A stretch of DNA of 48,747 nucleotides, taken from positions 1 through 48,747 of the forward strand of contig NZ_AXCZ01000004.1 of NCBI RefSeq assembly GCF_000767165.1, written 5' to 3'. Both the position numbers and the translations under genes were made by a program. Positions 1-8,247 of this stretch are shown in pieces. This DNA comes from Cellulomonas bogoriensis 69B4 = DSM 16987. GTDB taxonomy: Bacteria > Actinomycetota > Actinomycetes > Actinomycetales > Cellulomonadaceae. Under the pieces are notes generated by a model. The model had not been told where the DNA came from, made no database searches, and saw only the letters and a program-made list of their open reading frames with translations. Numbering within the stretch: position 1 is the stretch's first letter; the number at the start of each line of letters is the position of its first letter.

Positions 1-571
1 CCAGCAGGGCGCCGGTCGCGGTGCGGGTCAGCACGCCGCCGGCATCGTGGACCGCCGCCAGCACCGCGTCTGCGGCCGAGGCGTCACCGATCCTGCCCAG
101 TGCACGAGCCGCGACCTGACGGACGTCATGGTCACGGTCGCGCAGGAGCGGGACCAGGGACGCGCCGTCCTCGCGGCGACGTGCGGCCCCGAGCAGGTCG
201 GCACCCCGCGCACGGCGTACGGCGCTGCGCGACCCGCAGTCGCGGGCGGCACGCTTCAGCGTCCCCCGCCGCTGGAGCAGACCCACGAGGTTGCCGTGGG
301 CCTCACCGGAGACCTTGCCCAGGAGCCCTGCGGCGACCGGCTCGACGGCAGACCAGTGGCGCGCGTCCAGGCCCGCGAGCCAGGCGAGATCGCGGTCGTC
401 ACCCTCACCCGCCACGACCCTCATGAGGACCGGTCGTGCGGGCGCCGCGAGCCGGCGCCGGCTGCGTTCACGGACGGCGCGCACCCCGCGACCGAGCCCG
501 GCGACCAGCGCGAGCACGAGGATCACTGCGAGGAGGACCGCAAGGACAGCACCTGCCGCCCCCAGCGTCAC
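1..571 (-). CDS. Membrane-anchored HEAT-repeat protein, C-terminal end outside window
   Basis: Translating the minus strand from GTG at 571 gives an open frame that runs off the left edge (190 codons seen). Residues 1 to about 30 are a hydrophobic helix rich in Leu, Ala and Val, followed by an Arg-rich stretch (RERSRRRL), so the protein is probably N-terminally anchored with its bulk in the cytoplasm. From about residue 120 there are HEAT/PBS-lyase-like helical repeats (for example DRDHDVRQVAARALGRIGD). The GTG overlaps the TGA of the upstream response regulator as GTGA, so the two are translationally coupled. HEAT repeats are protein-binding scaffolds; the partner cannot be read from the sequence, but the coupled receiver protein is the obvious candidate. 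The repeat and anchor calls are firm, the function is unknown. Confidence 0.75.
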   Translation of the reverse strand, partial: MTLGAAGAVLAVLLAVILVLALVAGLGRGVRAVRERSRRRLAAPARPVLMRVVAGEGDDRDLAWLAGLDARHWSAVEPVAAGLLGKVSGEAHGNLVGLLQRRGTLKRAARDCGSRSAVRRARGADLLGAARRREDGASLVPLLRDRDHDVRQVAARALGRIGDASAADAVLAAVHDAGGVLTRTATGALL

Positions 572-948
572 GTCGAGGCCCTGGCCAGGACCGCCTGGAC
601 GCGGTTGACGAGCTCGCGGGGGCTGAACGGCTTGGTGACGTAGTCGTCGACCCCCGTGCGGAAGCCGGCGTCGACGTCGGACTCCTGGGACCGTGCGGTC
701 AGCATGATCACGGGGACCTGCGCGGTGGCAGGGTGGCGCCGCAGCTCGCGGGTGACGTCCAGGCCCGACAGGCCCGGCATCATCACGTCCACCAGTGCGA
801 GGTCCGGCGGCTCGGCCAGGGCGAGCGCGAGGGCCTCACTGCCGTCCCCCACGGCCACGACGGTGAACCCCGCCTGCTCGAGCTTGAAGACCACCAGGTC
901 ACGCACGTCCGGGTCGTCCTCTGCGACCAGCACTCGTCGACCACTCAC
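568..948 (-). CDS. Single-domain response regulator (REC only)
   Basis: A 126-residue CheY-like receiver with no output domain. Acidic pocket D11/D12, phospho-acceptor D54 (LALVDVMMP), T84 (MLTA) and K106 (VTKPF) are all present, so it should be phosphorylatable. The start chosen is GTG at 948 (MSGRRVLVAEDD), with a G-rich Shine-Dalgarno just upstream; the longer open frame upstream is low-complexity and lies against the murA stop. It is downstream of murA on the same strand and overlaps the next gene by 4 bases. No histidine kinase is in view. A stand-alone receiver must act by protein contact, most simply on the coupled HEAT protein; that is inference. Confidence 0.88.
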   Translation of the reverse strand: MSGRRVLVAEDDPDVRDLVVFKLEQAGFTVVAVGDGSEALALALAEPPDLALVDVMMPGLSGLDVTRELRRHPATAQVPVIMLTARSQESDVDAGFRTGVDDYVTKPFSPRELVNRVQAVLARAST

Positions 949-1012
949 CGCGCCCCCCGCTACGACTCCCCCGCCGCCGACGGCGCCGGGTCTGCACCTG
1001 CCCTGCCGGGAC

Positions 1013-2347
1013 CTAGTCCCGGGAGAACTCCGCCCCGAGGGCCCCGAGCTTGTCCATGAAGTGCTCGTACCCACGGTCGATCAGCCTGATCCCCCGCACC
1101 TGGGAGGTCCCCTTCGCCGTGAGCGCGGCGATCAGGTGGCTGAACCCGCCGCGCAGGTCCGGTACCTCGATCTCTGCAGCGTAGAGGGGTGTGGGGCCGG
1201 ACACGACAGCGGAGTGGTAGAAGTTGCGCTGCCCGAACCGGCAGGGGTGCCCGCCCAGGCACTCCCGGTACACCTGGATGGTGGCACCCATACCCCGCAG
1301 CGCCTCGGTGAAGCCGAACCGGTTCTCGTAGACGGTCTCGTGGACGATCGACAGGCCTGTGGCCTGGGTGAGCGCGACGACCAGGGGCTGCTGCCAGTCG
1401 GTCATGAAACCCGGGTGGACGTCGGTCTCGAGCACGATCGAGCGGAGGTCGGCGCCCGGGTGGTAGAAGCGGATGCCGTCGTCGAGGACCTCGAACGCCC
1501 CGCCGACCTTGCGGAACGTGTTCAGGAACGTGGTCATCTCGGGCTGGGTGGCGCCCTTGACGGTGATGTCCCCGCCGGTCGCGAGCGCGGCGGAGGCCCA
1601 GGAGGCGGCCTCGATGCGGTCCGAGAGGGCGGTGTGCCGGTACCCCTCCAGCCGCGGGACGCCCTCGATGCGGATGACGCGGTCGGTGTCGACCGAGATG
1701 ATCGCGCCCATCTTCTGCAGCACGTTGATCAGGTCGAGGATCTCGGGCTCGATCGCGGCGTTGGACAGCTCGGTCAGGCCCTCGGCCCGCACGGCGGTCA
1801 GCAGCAGCTGCTCGGTGGCACCCACGCTCGGGTACGGGAGCGCGACCTTGGTGCCCCGCAGCCCTCGAGGGGCGCGGATGTGGATGCCCTGCTCACGCTT
1901 GTCGACCTCGGCGCCGAACTGGCGAAGGATGTCCAGGTGGTAGTTGATGGGTCGGTCACCGATGTGGCACCCGCCCAGGTCGGGGATGAACGCCTCGCCC
2001 AGGCGGTGCAGCAGGGGCCCGCAGAACAGGATCGGGATCCGGCTCGCCCCGGCGTGGGCGTCGATGTCGGCGACGTGGGCGACCTCGACGTTGCGGGGGT
2101 CCATGTGCAGGACCCCCGTGGCGGGGTCGGCGGTCACGATGACCCCGTGCAGCTCCAGCAGGCCGGTGACCACACCGACGTCGCGGATCACCGGGACGTT
2201 GCGCAGCTCGCTGGGTGTATCACCCAGCAGGGCCGCGACCATGGCCTTGGAGACGAAGTTCTTGGCACCGCGCACGGTGATCTCACCGTTGAGGGGGTTG
2301 CCACCGTTGACGTAGAGGACGTCGTGCATCCGCCTATGGTCGCTCAC
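1013..2347 (-). CDS. murA: UDP-N-acetylglucosamine 1-carboxyvinyltransferase (MurA)
   Basis: First committed step of peptidoglycan synthesis: transfers enolpyruvate from PEP to UDP-GlcNAc in the cytoplasm. The EPSP-synthase fold covers the whole 444 residues. Seen: the N-terminal GAKN with catalytic Lys29, the loop GGCHIGDRP with Cys127 (the residue attacked by fosfomycin; mycobacteria have Asp there), and the TDVHPGFMTDWQQP segment holding the catalytic Asp. Start: GTG at 2347 has GGAG seven bases upstream; the internal ATG at 2329 (MHDVLYVNGG) is an alternative but has no properly spaced Shine-Dalgarno. It follows leuD after a gap with a strong hairpin, so it probably has its own promoter. 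Its stop codon sits in the loop of a 7-bp GC hairpin (1006-1022). Confidence 0.95.
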   Translation of the reverse strand: MSDHRRMHDVLYVNGGNPLNGEITVRGAKNFVSKAMVAALLGDTPSELRNVPVIRDVGVVTGLLELHGVIVTADPATGVLHMDPRNVEVAHVADIDAHAGASRIPILFCGPLLHRLGEAFIPDLGGCHIGDRPINYHLDILRQFGAEVDKREQGIHIRAPRGLRGTKVALPYPSVGATEQLLLTAVRAEGLTELSNAAIEPEILDLINVLQKMGAIISVDTDRVIRIEGVPRLEGYRHTALSDRIEAASWASAALATGGDITVKGATQPEMTTFLNTFRKVGGAFEVLDDGIRFYHPGADLRSIVLETDVHPGFMTDWQQPLVVALTQATGLSIVHETVYENRFGFTEALRGMGATIQVYRECLGGHPCRFGQRNFYHSAVVSGPTPLYAAEIEVPDLRGGFSHLIAALTAKGTSQVRGIRLIDRGYEHFMDKLGALGAEFSRD

Positions 2348-2439
2348 TGCGTCGCTCCAGTCATGTCCGTGCCCCAGACCCGTGGACAACGGGGGATGGG
2401 CCTGAGGCGCCCAGGATCTCACGTACGTCCGCGGACGCG

Positions 2440-2479
2440 GCACGGCCCCGGCGCGGCGTGAGCCGCGGCGGGGCCGTGC
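2440..2479 (-). terminator. Hairpin downstream of leuD
   Basis: Arms 2440-2457 and 2462-2479 (GCACGGCCCCG... / ...CGGGGCCGTGC) pair over 18 bases with one mismatch and a 4-base loop. It lies 15 bases after the leuD stop. There is no U-run on either strand, which is common for high-GC actinobacterial terminators. Confidence 0.7.
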
Positions 2480-2494
2480 CGGACCGGGGTGGTC

Positions 2495-3157
2495 TCAGCC
2501 GAGGGCGTCGTCGCCGTGCAGCGCCACGGGCCGGGCCGGGCGGACCTCGACCGGCGGCAGGTGCTTGGCGGGCAGCGTCGTGGGACGCCAGCTGTCGCGG
2601 GTGGACTCGAACGCGGTGATGTCGGTCTCGTGCTGCAGGGTGAGCCCGATGTCGTCCAGGCCCTCCATGAGCCGCCACCGGGTGTAGTCGTCGACCTGGA
2701 ACGAGGCCACGACGTCCCCGCAGGTCACCTGGCGGGCTTCGAGGTCGACGGTCACCTCGGTGCCCGGGTGCTCCTCGAGCACCTTGAGGATCATCTCGAC
2801 GTCCTCCTGGGCGAGCTGGGCGGCGAGCAGACCCTGCTTACCGGAGTTGCCGCGGAAGATGTCGGCGAAGCGTGAGGACAGCACGGCCCGGAAGCCGTAG
2901 TCCTTGAGCGCCCACACCGCGTGCTCGCGGGAGGAGCCGGTGCCGAAGTCAGGGCCGGCGACCAGGACCGAGCCGGACCGGTAGGCGTCCTGGTTGAGGA
3001 CGAACTCGGGGTCGCCCCGCCACGCGGCGAACAGCGCGTCCTCGAACCCCGTCCGCGTCACGCGCTTGAGGTAGACCGCCGGGATGATCTGGTCGGTGTC
3101 GACGTTGCTGCGGCGCAGCGGGACCCCGACACCGGTGTGCTGGGTGAACTTCTCCAC
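2495..3157 (-). CDS. leuD: 3-isopropylmalate dehydratase small subunit (LeuD)
   Basis: Small (swivel) subunit of isopropylmalate isomerase, partner of LeuC; together they convert 2-isopropylmalate to 3-isopropylmalate and, in the citramalate route, (R)-citramalate to erythro-3-methylmalate. Typical features: [15 protein letters not shown] near residue 18, [17 protein letters not shown] near 69 and [11 protein letters not shown] near 101. At 220 residues it is slightly longer than many family members because of a Pro/Arg-rich tail. It starts with ATG 24 bases after the leuC stop and has an AAGGAG-like Shine-Dalgarno (seen as ctcctt on the plus strand). Co-transcribed with leuC. Confidence 0.96.
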   Translation of the reverse strand: MEKFTQHTGVGVPLRRSNVDTDQIIPAVYLKRVTRTGFEDALFAAWRGDPEFVLNQDAYRSGSVLVAGPDFGTGSSREHAVWALKDYGFRAVLSSRFADIFRGNSGKQGLLAAQLAQEDVEMILKVLEEHPGTEVTVDLEARQVTCGDVVASFQVDDYTRWRLMEGLDDIGLTLQHETDITAFESTRDSWRPTTLPAKHLPPVEVRPARPVALHGDDALG

Positions 3158-3181
3158 GGTGTTGCTCCTTGGGTGACGAGG

Positions 3182-4645
3182 TCAGGCGGGCTGGGCGGCG
3201 GAGGTCACGTCGAGTGGGCTGCCGTCGGGAACCTCGACGTCGGGCCCGAGGTCCGCCACCGACGAGAGCGTGCCGCGGATCGCGGTGGCGGCCGCCACCA
3301 GCGGGGAGACCAGGTGGGTACGCCCGCCCTTGCCCTGGCGTCCCTCGAAGTTGCGGTTGGACGTCGAGGCGCTGCGCTCCCCCGGCTTGAGCTGGTCCGG
3401 GTTCATGCCCAGGCACATCGAGCAGCCGGCGTTACGCCACTCGGCGCCGAAGTCCAGGAAGATCTGGTCCAGGCCCTCGGCCTCGGCCTGCAGCCGCACC
3501 CGGGCGGAGGACGGCACGACCAGCACCCGCACGTCGTCGGCCTTGCTCCGGCCCTTGACGAGCTTGGCGACCGAACGGAGGTCCTCGATGCGCCCGTTGG
3601 TGCAGGACCCGATGAAGACGGTGTCGACCTTGATGTCGCGCAGCGGTGTTCCCGGGGTCAGGCCCATGTACTCGATGGCACGCTCAGCGGTGACCCGCTC
3701 GGTCTCGTCGGCGATCAGCTCCGGGACGGGCACGTCGGCCGACAGCGGCAGGCCCTGGCCGGGGTTGGTCCCCCAGGTCACGAACGGCTCGAGGTCGGCG
3801 GCCTCCAGGACGACCTCGGCGTCGAAGACGGCGTCGTCGTCGGTGCGCAGGGTCTTCCAGTACTCCACGGCGGCGTCCCAGTCGGCGCCCTCGGGGGCGT
3901 GCGGGCGGCCCTTGAGGTACTCGAACGTCGTCTCGTCCGGGGCGATCATCCCGGCGCGGGCGCCGGCCTCGATCGACATGTTGCACACGGTCATGCGGGC
4001 TTCCATGGACAGCGACCGGATCGCCTCGCCCCGGTACTCCAGGACGTAGCCCTGGCCGCCACCGGTGCCGATCTTGGCGATGATCGCCAGGATGATGTCC
4101 TTGGACGTGGTGCCCTTGGGCAGCTCCCCGTCGACCGTGATCGCCATGGTCTTGAACGGTGCGAGCGGCAGGGTCTGGGTCGCCAGGACGTGCTCGACCT
4201 CGCTGGTCCCGATGCCGAACGCCAGGGCACCGAACGCACCGTGGGTCGAGGTGTGGGAGTCCCCGCACACGACCGTCAGGCCGGGCATGGTCAGCCCGAG
4301 CTGGGGCCCGACCTGGTGCACGATGCCCTGGTCCGCGTCACCCAGGGAGTGCAGGCGCACACCGAACTCCGCGGCATTGTTGCGCAGGGTCTGGATCTGG
4401 GTGCGGGAGGTGAGGTCGGCGATCGGCCTGTCGATGTCGAGGGTGGGGGTGTTGTGGTCCTCGGTCGCGATCGTGAGGTCCGGGCGCCGCACGCCGCGGC
4501 CCGCCAGGCGCAGCCCCTCGAAGGCCTGCGGGCTGGTCACCTCGTGGATCAGGTGGAGGTCGATGTACAGGAGGTCCGGGGCGCCGTCGGTGCCGCGGCG
4601 CACGATGTGCGCGTCCCATACCTTCTCCGCCAGCGTCCTGGCCAT
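3182..4645 (-). CDS. leuC: 3-isopropylmalate dehydratase large subunit (LeuC)
   Basis: Aconitase-family large subunit carrying the [4Fe-4S] cluster. The three ligand cysteines are present: C348 ([12 protein letters not shown]), C408 and C411 ([10 protein letters not shown]). Substrate-binding stretches such as [26 protein letters not shown] (residues 128-153, quoted only as landmarks) match the family. Its 487 residues are a normal length. The start ATG has GGAG six bases upstream. It diverges from the IclR regulator across 95 bases holding two palindromes, the arrangement in which LtbR/NdgR regulators control leuCD in other actinobacteria. In this genome it can serve both leucine synthesis and the CimA-dependent isoleucine route. 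Confidence 0.96.
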   Translation of the reverse strand: MARTLAEKVWDAHIVRRGTDGAPDLLYIDLHLIHEVTSPQAFEGLRLAGRGVRRPDLTIATEDHNTPTLDIDRPIADLTSRTQIQTLRNNAAEFGVRLHSLGDADQGIVHQVGPQLGLTMPGLTVVCGDSHTSTHGAFGALAFGIGTSEVEHVLATQTLPLAPFKTMAITVDGELPKGTTSKDIILAIIAKIGTGGGQGYVLEYRGEAIRSLSMEARMTVCNMSIEAGARAGMIAPDETTFEYLKGRPHAPEGADWDAAVEYWKTLRTDDDAVFDAEVVLEAADLEPFVTWGTNPGQGLPLSADVPVPELIADETERVTAERAIEYMGLTPGTPLRDIKVDTVFIGSCTNGRIEDLRSVAKLVKGRSKADDVRVLVVPSSARVRLQAEAEGLDQIFLDFGAEWRNAGCSMCLGMNPDQLKPGERSASTSNRNFEGRQGKGGRTHLVSPLVAAATAIRGTLSSVADLGPDVEVPDGSPLDVTSAAQPA

Positions 4646-4668
4646 GTGCTGCTCCCTCGATGCGTGTC

Positions 4669-4680
4669 AGACCCGGGTCT
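4669..4680. promoter_or_regulatory. 12-bp palindrome in leuC-iclR gap, candidate operator
   Basis: AGACCCGGGTCT is a perfect palindrome in the 5' leader region of leuC (24 bases before its ATG). It could be a second regulator site or a small RNA hairpin. Confidence 0.4.
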
Positions 4681-4705
4681 CGGGTACCAAATCCGGCCGA
4701 GGTAC

Positions 4706-4734
4706 TTGCGTCTCAGCCCGCGAGACGCCAATAT
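4706..4734 (+). promoter_or_regulatory. Leaderless promoter of the IclR gene with embedded inverted repeat
   Basis: -35 TTGCGT (4706-4711), a 17-base spacer and -10 CAATAT (4729-4734) put the transcription start on the A of the ATG at 4741. No Shine-Dalgarno is present. The inverted repeat GCGTCTC (4708-4714) / GAGACGC (4722-4728) fills the space between the two boxes, so a repressor bound there would block this promoter and probably also the divergent leuC promoter. Confidence 0.6.
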
Positions 4735-4740
4735 CGACCT

Positions 4741-5460
4741 ATGGACAACTCTAGCGGAGTCGGCGTGCTGGACAAGGCCGCATCGGTCCTCAGTGCCCTC
4801 GAGGCAGGACCGGCGACCCTCGCGCAGCTCGTCGCAGCCACGCACCTCGCCCGTCCGACCGCGCACCGACTGGCGGTCGCACTCGAACATCATCGCCTGG
4901 TCGCACGGGACATGCAGGGGCGTTTCGTCCTGGGCCCGCGCCTGTCCGAGCTCAGCACCGCCGCCGGGGAGGACCGCCTCCTGGCAGCCGCCAACCCGGT
5001 GCTCACGGCTCTGCGTGACCACTGCGGTGAGAGCGCCCAGCTCTACCGCCGCCAGGGCGACCAGCGGATCTGCGTCGCCGCGGCCGAGCGGCCGATCGGC
5101 CTGCGCGACTCGATCCCCGTCGGTGCGACGCTCACCATGCAGGCCGGCTCGGCGGCCCAGATCCTGCTGGCCTGGGAGGAGCCCGACCGCCTCCACCGGG
5201 GCCTGCAGGGCGCGAAGTTCACGGCCACGATCCTGTCCGGCGTGCGACGCCGCGGCTGGGCCCAGTCGGTGTCCGAGCGCGAGGCGGGCGTGGCGTCGGT
5301 GTCGGCGCCGGTCCGGGGCCCCTCGGGACGCGTGGTGGCGGCGGTGTCCATCTCGGGCCCGGTCGAGCGGCTCAGCCGCCAGCCCGGCCGCCTGCACGCG
5401 GGTGCCGTGGTCGCGGCCGCGAACCGTCTCACCGAGGTCCTGCGCCGCACGAGCGACTGA
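4741..5460 (+). CDS. IclR-family regulator of leucine genes (LtbR/NdgR type)
   Basis: A 239-residue DNA-binding regulator: winged helix at about residues 5-65 (LDKAASVLSALEAGPATLAQ start, then HLARPTAHRLAVALEHHRLV as recognition region) followed by an IclR ligand-binding domain to the C-terminus. Orthologs divergent from leuCD (LtbR in Corynebacterium glutamicum, NdgR in Streptomyces) control branched-chain amino acid genes, and the same position here supports that role. The start at ATG 4741 is favoured over an upstream in-frame ATG at 4660 because a -35/-10 pair fits a leaderless transcript beginning exactly at 4741 and the protein then starts as in the family. The inverted repeat in its promoter suggests autoregulation (inference). 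Confidence 0.88.
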   Translation: MDNSSGVGVLDKAASVLSALEAGPATLAQLVAATHLARPTAHRLAVALEHHRLVARDMQGRFVLGPRLSELSTAAGEDRLLAAANPVLTALRDHCGESAQLYRRQGDQRICVAAAERPIGLRDSIPVGATLTMQAGSAAQILLAWEEPDRLHRGLQGAKFTATILSGVRRRGWAQSVSEREAGVASVSAPVRGPSGRVVAAVSISGPVERLSRQPGRLHAGAVVAAANRLTEVLRRTSD

Positions 5461-5467
5461 CTCGCAC

Positions 5468-5509
5468 GTCCCTGGCGCCGGGGACCAGCACTCCCCCGGC
5501 GCCAGGGAC
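5468..5509 (+). terminator. Terminator of the IclR gene
   Basis: GTCCCTGGCGCCGGGG (5468-5483) and its exact complement (5494-5509) form a 16-bp stem with a 10-base loop, eight bases after the stop codon. Confidence 0.8.
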
Positions 5510-5558
5510 CCAGGCTCTTCCACGTGCGCCGTGCGCATGGGCGGTGGCTGCACACGAC

Positions 5559-5590
5559 GAAGGCCCGATCACCGTAGTGATCGGGCCTTC
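5559..5590 (-). terminator. Terminator of the tRNA pair
   Basis: GAAGGCCCGATCAC (5559-5572) and its exact complement (5577-5590) make a 14-bp stem with a CGTA loop, five bases beyond the tRNA-Glu 3' end. It is symmetric and could also back up the IclR terminator. Confidence 0.8.
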
Positions 5591-5595
5591 CGCTG

Positions 5596-5668
5596 TACCC
5601 CCAAGGGGATTCGAACCCCTGTTACCGCCGTGAGAGGGCGGCGTCCTAGGCCACTAGACGATGGGGGC
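5596..5668 (-). tRNA. tRNA-Glu (anticodon CTC)
   Basis: A 73-base cloverleaf on the minus strand. Acceptor GCCCCCA pairs with TGGGGGT, with discriminator A; anticodon stem CCGCC/GGCGG encloses loop CTCTCAC, anticodon CTC; the T-loop is GTTCGAATC. CCA is not encoded. Confidence 0.96.
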
Positions 5669-5772
5669 CTGTCGTGCATTCATCCCTTTCGGGAGGAACG
5701 AGAGAACTCTACCTCATGCGGACCAGTGCTGGTAACCAGCCTCACCGACTGCTTACGTCGCGCTGACCTGCG

Positions 5773-5844
5773 CTGGGGTACCAGGACTCGAACCTAGACT
5801 AAGTGAACCAGAATCACTCGTGCTGCCAATTACACCATACCCCA
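5773..5844 (-). tRNA. tRNA-Gln (anticodon CTG)
   Basis: A 72-base cloverleaf on the minus strand. Acceptor TGGGGTA pairs with TACCCCA, discriminator G; anticodon loop TTCTGGT gives CTG; T-loop GTTCGAGTC. CCA is not encoded. It lies 104 bases upstream of tRNA-Glu, and nothing else is recognisable between them. The actinobacterial route to Gln-tRNA(Gln) uses a non-discriminating GltX plus GatCAB, both of which are in this window. Confidence 0.96.
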
Positions 5845-5914
5845 AGGGGTATAACGCCCGTCCGACCGGAGCCTCAGCACCGTTCGAAACGACACGTCGT
5901 ACCGCCGGAGGACT

Positions 5915-6676
5915 CTACCCGAGCCCGGCCGGTGCACCAAACCCGAGGACGAGGTCGGGGAGGCGGCCGAGGTCGGTCACCACCTCCACCCCCCTCTCCG
6001 TGGCGGCGCCGACCTCCCGCTGCTCGACACCGACCCGGCGCGGGCCAGGCCGGTCGAGCCACACCCCACGCAGGCCGGCGGCGACCGCCGCCACCGCGTC
6101 CACGTCGAGCTCGTCCCCCACGTAGACCGTCGCGGCAGGCTCCGTGCCCAGGCGGGCGCACGCCTCGGTGAAGACCCGCGGATGGGGCTTGCCCACCCCG
6201 AGCGTGTCCACGCCCACCAGCACGCCCAGCCAGCGGTCCAGCCCGGTGCGAGCCAGCTTGGCCTCCTGGTAGGCGGTTGCGGCGTTCGTGAGGGCTCCCA
6301 GCCGCAACCCTGCACGCGTCAGGGCCTCCAGGGCAGGAGCGGCGTCCGGGTGCGCCCGCCACGCGCCGCTGAACCGCTCCTCGAAGAGCTGGTCCCACTC
6401 CTGGTAGGCCTCCTCGTCCAGGGGCGGCCCCCCGAAGGTGGCGTGCAGCTCGTTGGCCCGCGCCATCCGCTGGGTGCGGTGGTCGACCTCCCCCCGGGTG
6501 TAGCTGCGGTAGTGCCCGGCCACGTCGGCCCGCCACGCCGCCAGGACCTCGGCCTCCCGACCGCGCGCTCCCGGCAGGTAGCGGTCCACGATGGCACCCA
6601 GGGCGGCCTCGAACGCGCCGCGGGTGTCGACCAGCGTGTCGTCGATGTCGAGCAGCACGCCCCGGACCGGGGTCAC
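5915..6676 (-). CDS. HAD-superfamily hydrolase
   Basis: A 253-residue HAD phosphatase. All four motifs are seen: DIDDTLVDT (nucleophile and acid/base Asp near residue 10), ALTNAAT (motif II), the Lys of [10 protein letters not shown] (motif III) and YVGDELDVD (motif IV). The cap lies between motifs I and II, subfamily I. The substrate is not predictable; phosphoglycolate- or haloacid-dehalogenase-like members are the nearest type. The start is GTG 6676, which overlaps the gltX stop as GTGA, so translation is coupled to gltX. The long open frame further upstream is only the complement frame of gltX. Confidence 0.85.
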   Translation of the reverse strand: MTPVRGVLLDIDDTLVDTRGAFEAALGAIVDRYLPGARGREAEVLAAWRADVAGHYRSYTRGEVDHRTQRMARANELHATFGGPPLDEEAYQEWDQLFEERFSGAWRAHPDAAPALEALTRAGLRLGALTNAATAYQEAKLARTGLDRWLGVLVGVDTLGVGKPHPRVFTEACARLGTEPAATVYVGDELDVDAVAAVAAGLRGVWLDRPGPRRVGVEQREVGAATERGVEVVTDLGRLPDLVLGFGAPAGLG

Positions 6677-8208
6677 AGGGTGGCGCGCAGCGCGGCGAAC
6701 CTGGCGAGGGTGGACTCCTTGCCGAGGATCTCCAGGGACTCGAACAGCGGTGGGGACACGCGCCGTCCGGAGACCGCGACCCGCAAGGGCGTGAACGCCA
6801 GCCTCGGCTTGATGCCCAGTCCCTCCACGAGCGCGTCGGTCAGGGCCACCTGGACGGCCTCGGCGGTGAACGCCGCCCCGTCCAGCGGTGCCAGTGCGGC
6901 TGTCGCGGCGTCCAGGACCTGCCCGGCCCCGTCCCGCAGCGCCTTGCGACCGTCCTCGGTGACCTCCAGGTCCGCGTCGTGGACCAGCAGGAAGCCGAGC
7001 ATGCCCACGGCCTCGCCCAGGACGGTGATGCGCTCCTGGACCAGGGGGGCGCCGGCGTCCAGGACGGCGCGCTCGGCGGGGGCGAGGTCCTCGTAGCCCG
7101 CGGCCGACACGAGCCCAGCGGCGTGCAGGTACGGGACCACCCGTCCGCGGAAGTCCTCGGGGGCGAGCATCCGCACGTGCGTGGCGTTGATGGCCTCGGC
7201 CTTCTTGAGGTCGAACCGTGCCGGGTTCGGGTTCACGTCCGCGACGTCGAACGCCTCGACCATCTGCTCGACGGTGAAGACGTCGTTGTCGGGGGCGATG
7301 GACCACCCCAGCAGCGCGAGGTAGTTCAGCAGGCCCTCGGGGACGAACCCGCGGTCACGGTGCAGGAACAGGTTGGACTCCGGGTCGCGCTTGGAGAGCT
7401 TCCGGTTGCCCTCCCCCATGACGTACGGCATGTGCCCGTACACGGGCTCCACCGATGCCACGCCGAGCGCAGCCAGGGCCCGGAACAGCACGACCTGCCG
7501 GGGCGTGGAGGACAGCAGGTCCTCGCCGCGCAGGACGTGGGTGATGCCCATGAGCGCGTCGTCCACCGGGTTGGTGAGGGTGTACAGCGGCTGACCGTTG
7601 GCCCGGACGATGACGAAGTCCGGGACCGACCCGCCCTTGAACGACAGCTCACCGCGCACCAGGTCGGTGAAGACCACGTCGTCCTCGGGCATCCGGACCC
7701 GGAGCACGGGCTCGCGCCCCTCGGCACGGTAGGCCTGACGCTGGGCGTCGGTGAGGTCGCGGTCGTAGCCGTCGTACCCCAGCTTGGGGTCGCGCCCGGC
7801 GGCCCGGTGCCGGGCCTCGATCTCCTCGGGGGTGGAGAACGACTCGTAGGCGTACCCGGCCTCCACCAGGCGGCGCGCGACGTCGGCGTACACCTCCAGC
7901 CGCTGCGACTGCCGGTACGGGCCGTGCGGGCCCCCGACCTCCACGCCCTCGTCCCAGTCCAGGCCCAGCCACCGCATCGCGTCGAGCAGCTGGTCGTAGC
8001 TCTCCTGGCTGTCACGTGCGGCGTCGGTGTCCTCGATCCGGAACACGAACGTGCCGCCGGTGTGGCGCGCGTACGCCCAGTTGAACAGCGCGGTGCGGAT
8101 CAGCCCCACGTGGGGGGTGCCGGTGGGCGAGGGGCAGAAGCGGACGCGGACCTGCCCCGGGGCGGGCGCGGCGGTCGGGGCGGTGGGCGTGGCGAGGTTC
8201 TCAGACAT
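6673..8208 (-). CDS. gltX: Glutamyl-tRNA synthetase
   Basis: Class I aminoacyl-tRNA synthetase, 511 residues. The HIGH-equivalent is [10 protein letters not shown] (residues 26-35) and the KMSKS-equivalent is KLSKR (270-274); the C-terminal anticodon-binding helical region follows. With GatCAB downstream in the window and no GlnRS seen, it is expected to charge both tRNA-Glu and tRNA-Gln. The first 18 residues are Ala/Pro/Thr-rich and probably disordered. Upstream of the ATG there is TAGGCT at -15 to -10 and no clear Shine-Dalgarno, which suggests a very short or absent 5' leader. Confidence 0.97.
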   Translation of the reverse strand: MSENLATPTAPTAAPAPGQVRVRFCPSPTGTPHVGLIRTALFNWAYARHTGGTFVFRIEDTDAARDSQESYDQLLDAMRWLGLDWDEGVEVGGPHGPYRQSQRLEVYADVARRLVEAGYAYESFSTPEEIEARHRAAGRDPKLGYDGYDRDLTDAQRQAYRAEGREPVLRVRMPEDDVVFTDLVRGELSFKGGSVPDFVIVRANGQPLYTLTNPVDDALMGITHVLRGEDLLSSTPRQVVLFRALAALGVASVEPVYGHMPYVMGEGNRKLSKRDPESNLFLHRDRGFVPEGLLNYLALLGWSIAPDNDVFTVEQMVEAFDVADVNPNPARFDLKKAEAINATHVRMLAPEDFRGRVVPYLHAAGLVSAAGYEDLAPAERAVLDAGAPLVQERITVLGEAVGMLGFLLVHDADLEVTEDGRKALRDGAGQVLDAATAALAPLDGAAFTAEAVQVALTDALVEGLGIKPRLAFTPLRVAVSGRRVSPPLFESLEILGKESTLARFAALRATL

Positions 8209-8247
8209 GGTGCGGTCAGCCTACTGTCGCACCGGCCGCGGACCAGG

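Noticed and set aside
47-643. Plus-strand open frame at the left edge
   Set aside because: It opposes the response regulator end and the HEAT-repeat gene, which have clear domains. No ribosome site or recognisable motif.
2921-5797. Very long plus-strand open frame of 958 codons opposite leuC and leuD
   Set aside because: It is the complement-frame shadow of leuC/leuD and parts of the iclR region. It has His/Asp/Val-rich low-complexity sequence, no family match, and covers two tRNA-side hairpins.
5837-5852. ATACCCC-AA-GGGGTAT at the 5' end of tRNA-Gln, looking like an operator
   Set aside because: Half of it is the tRNA acceptor strand itself; the other half is probably promoter sequence. 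Likely coincidence.
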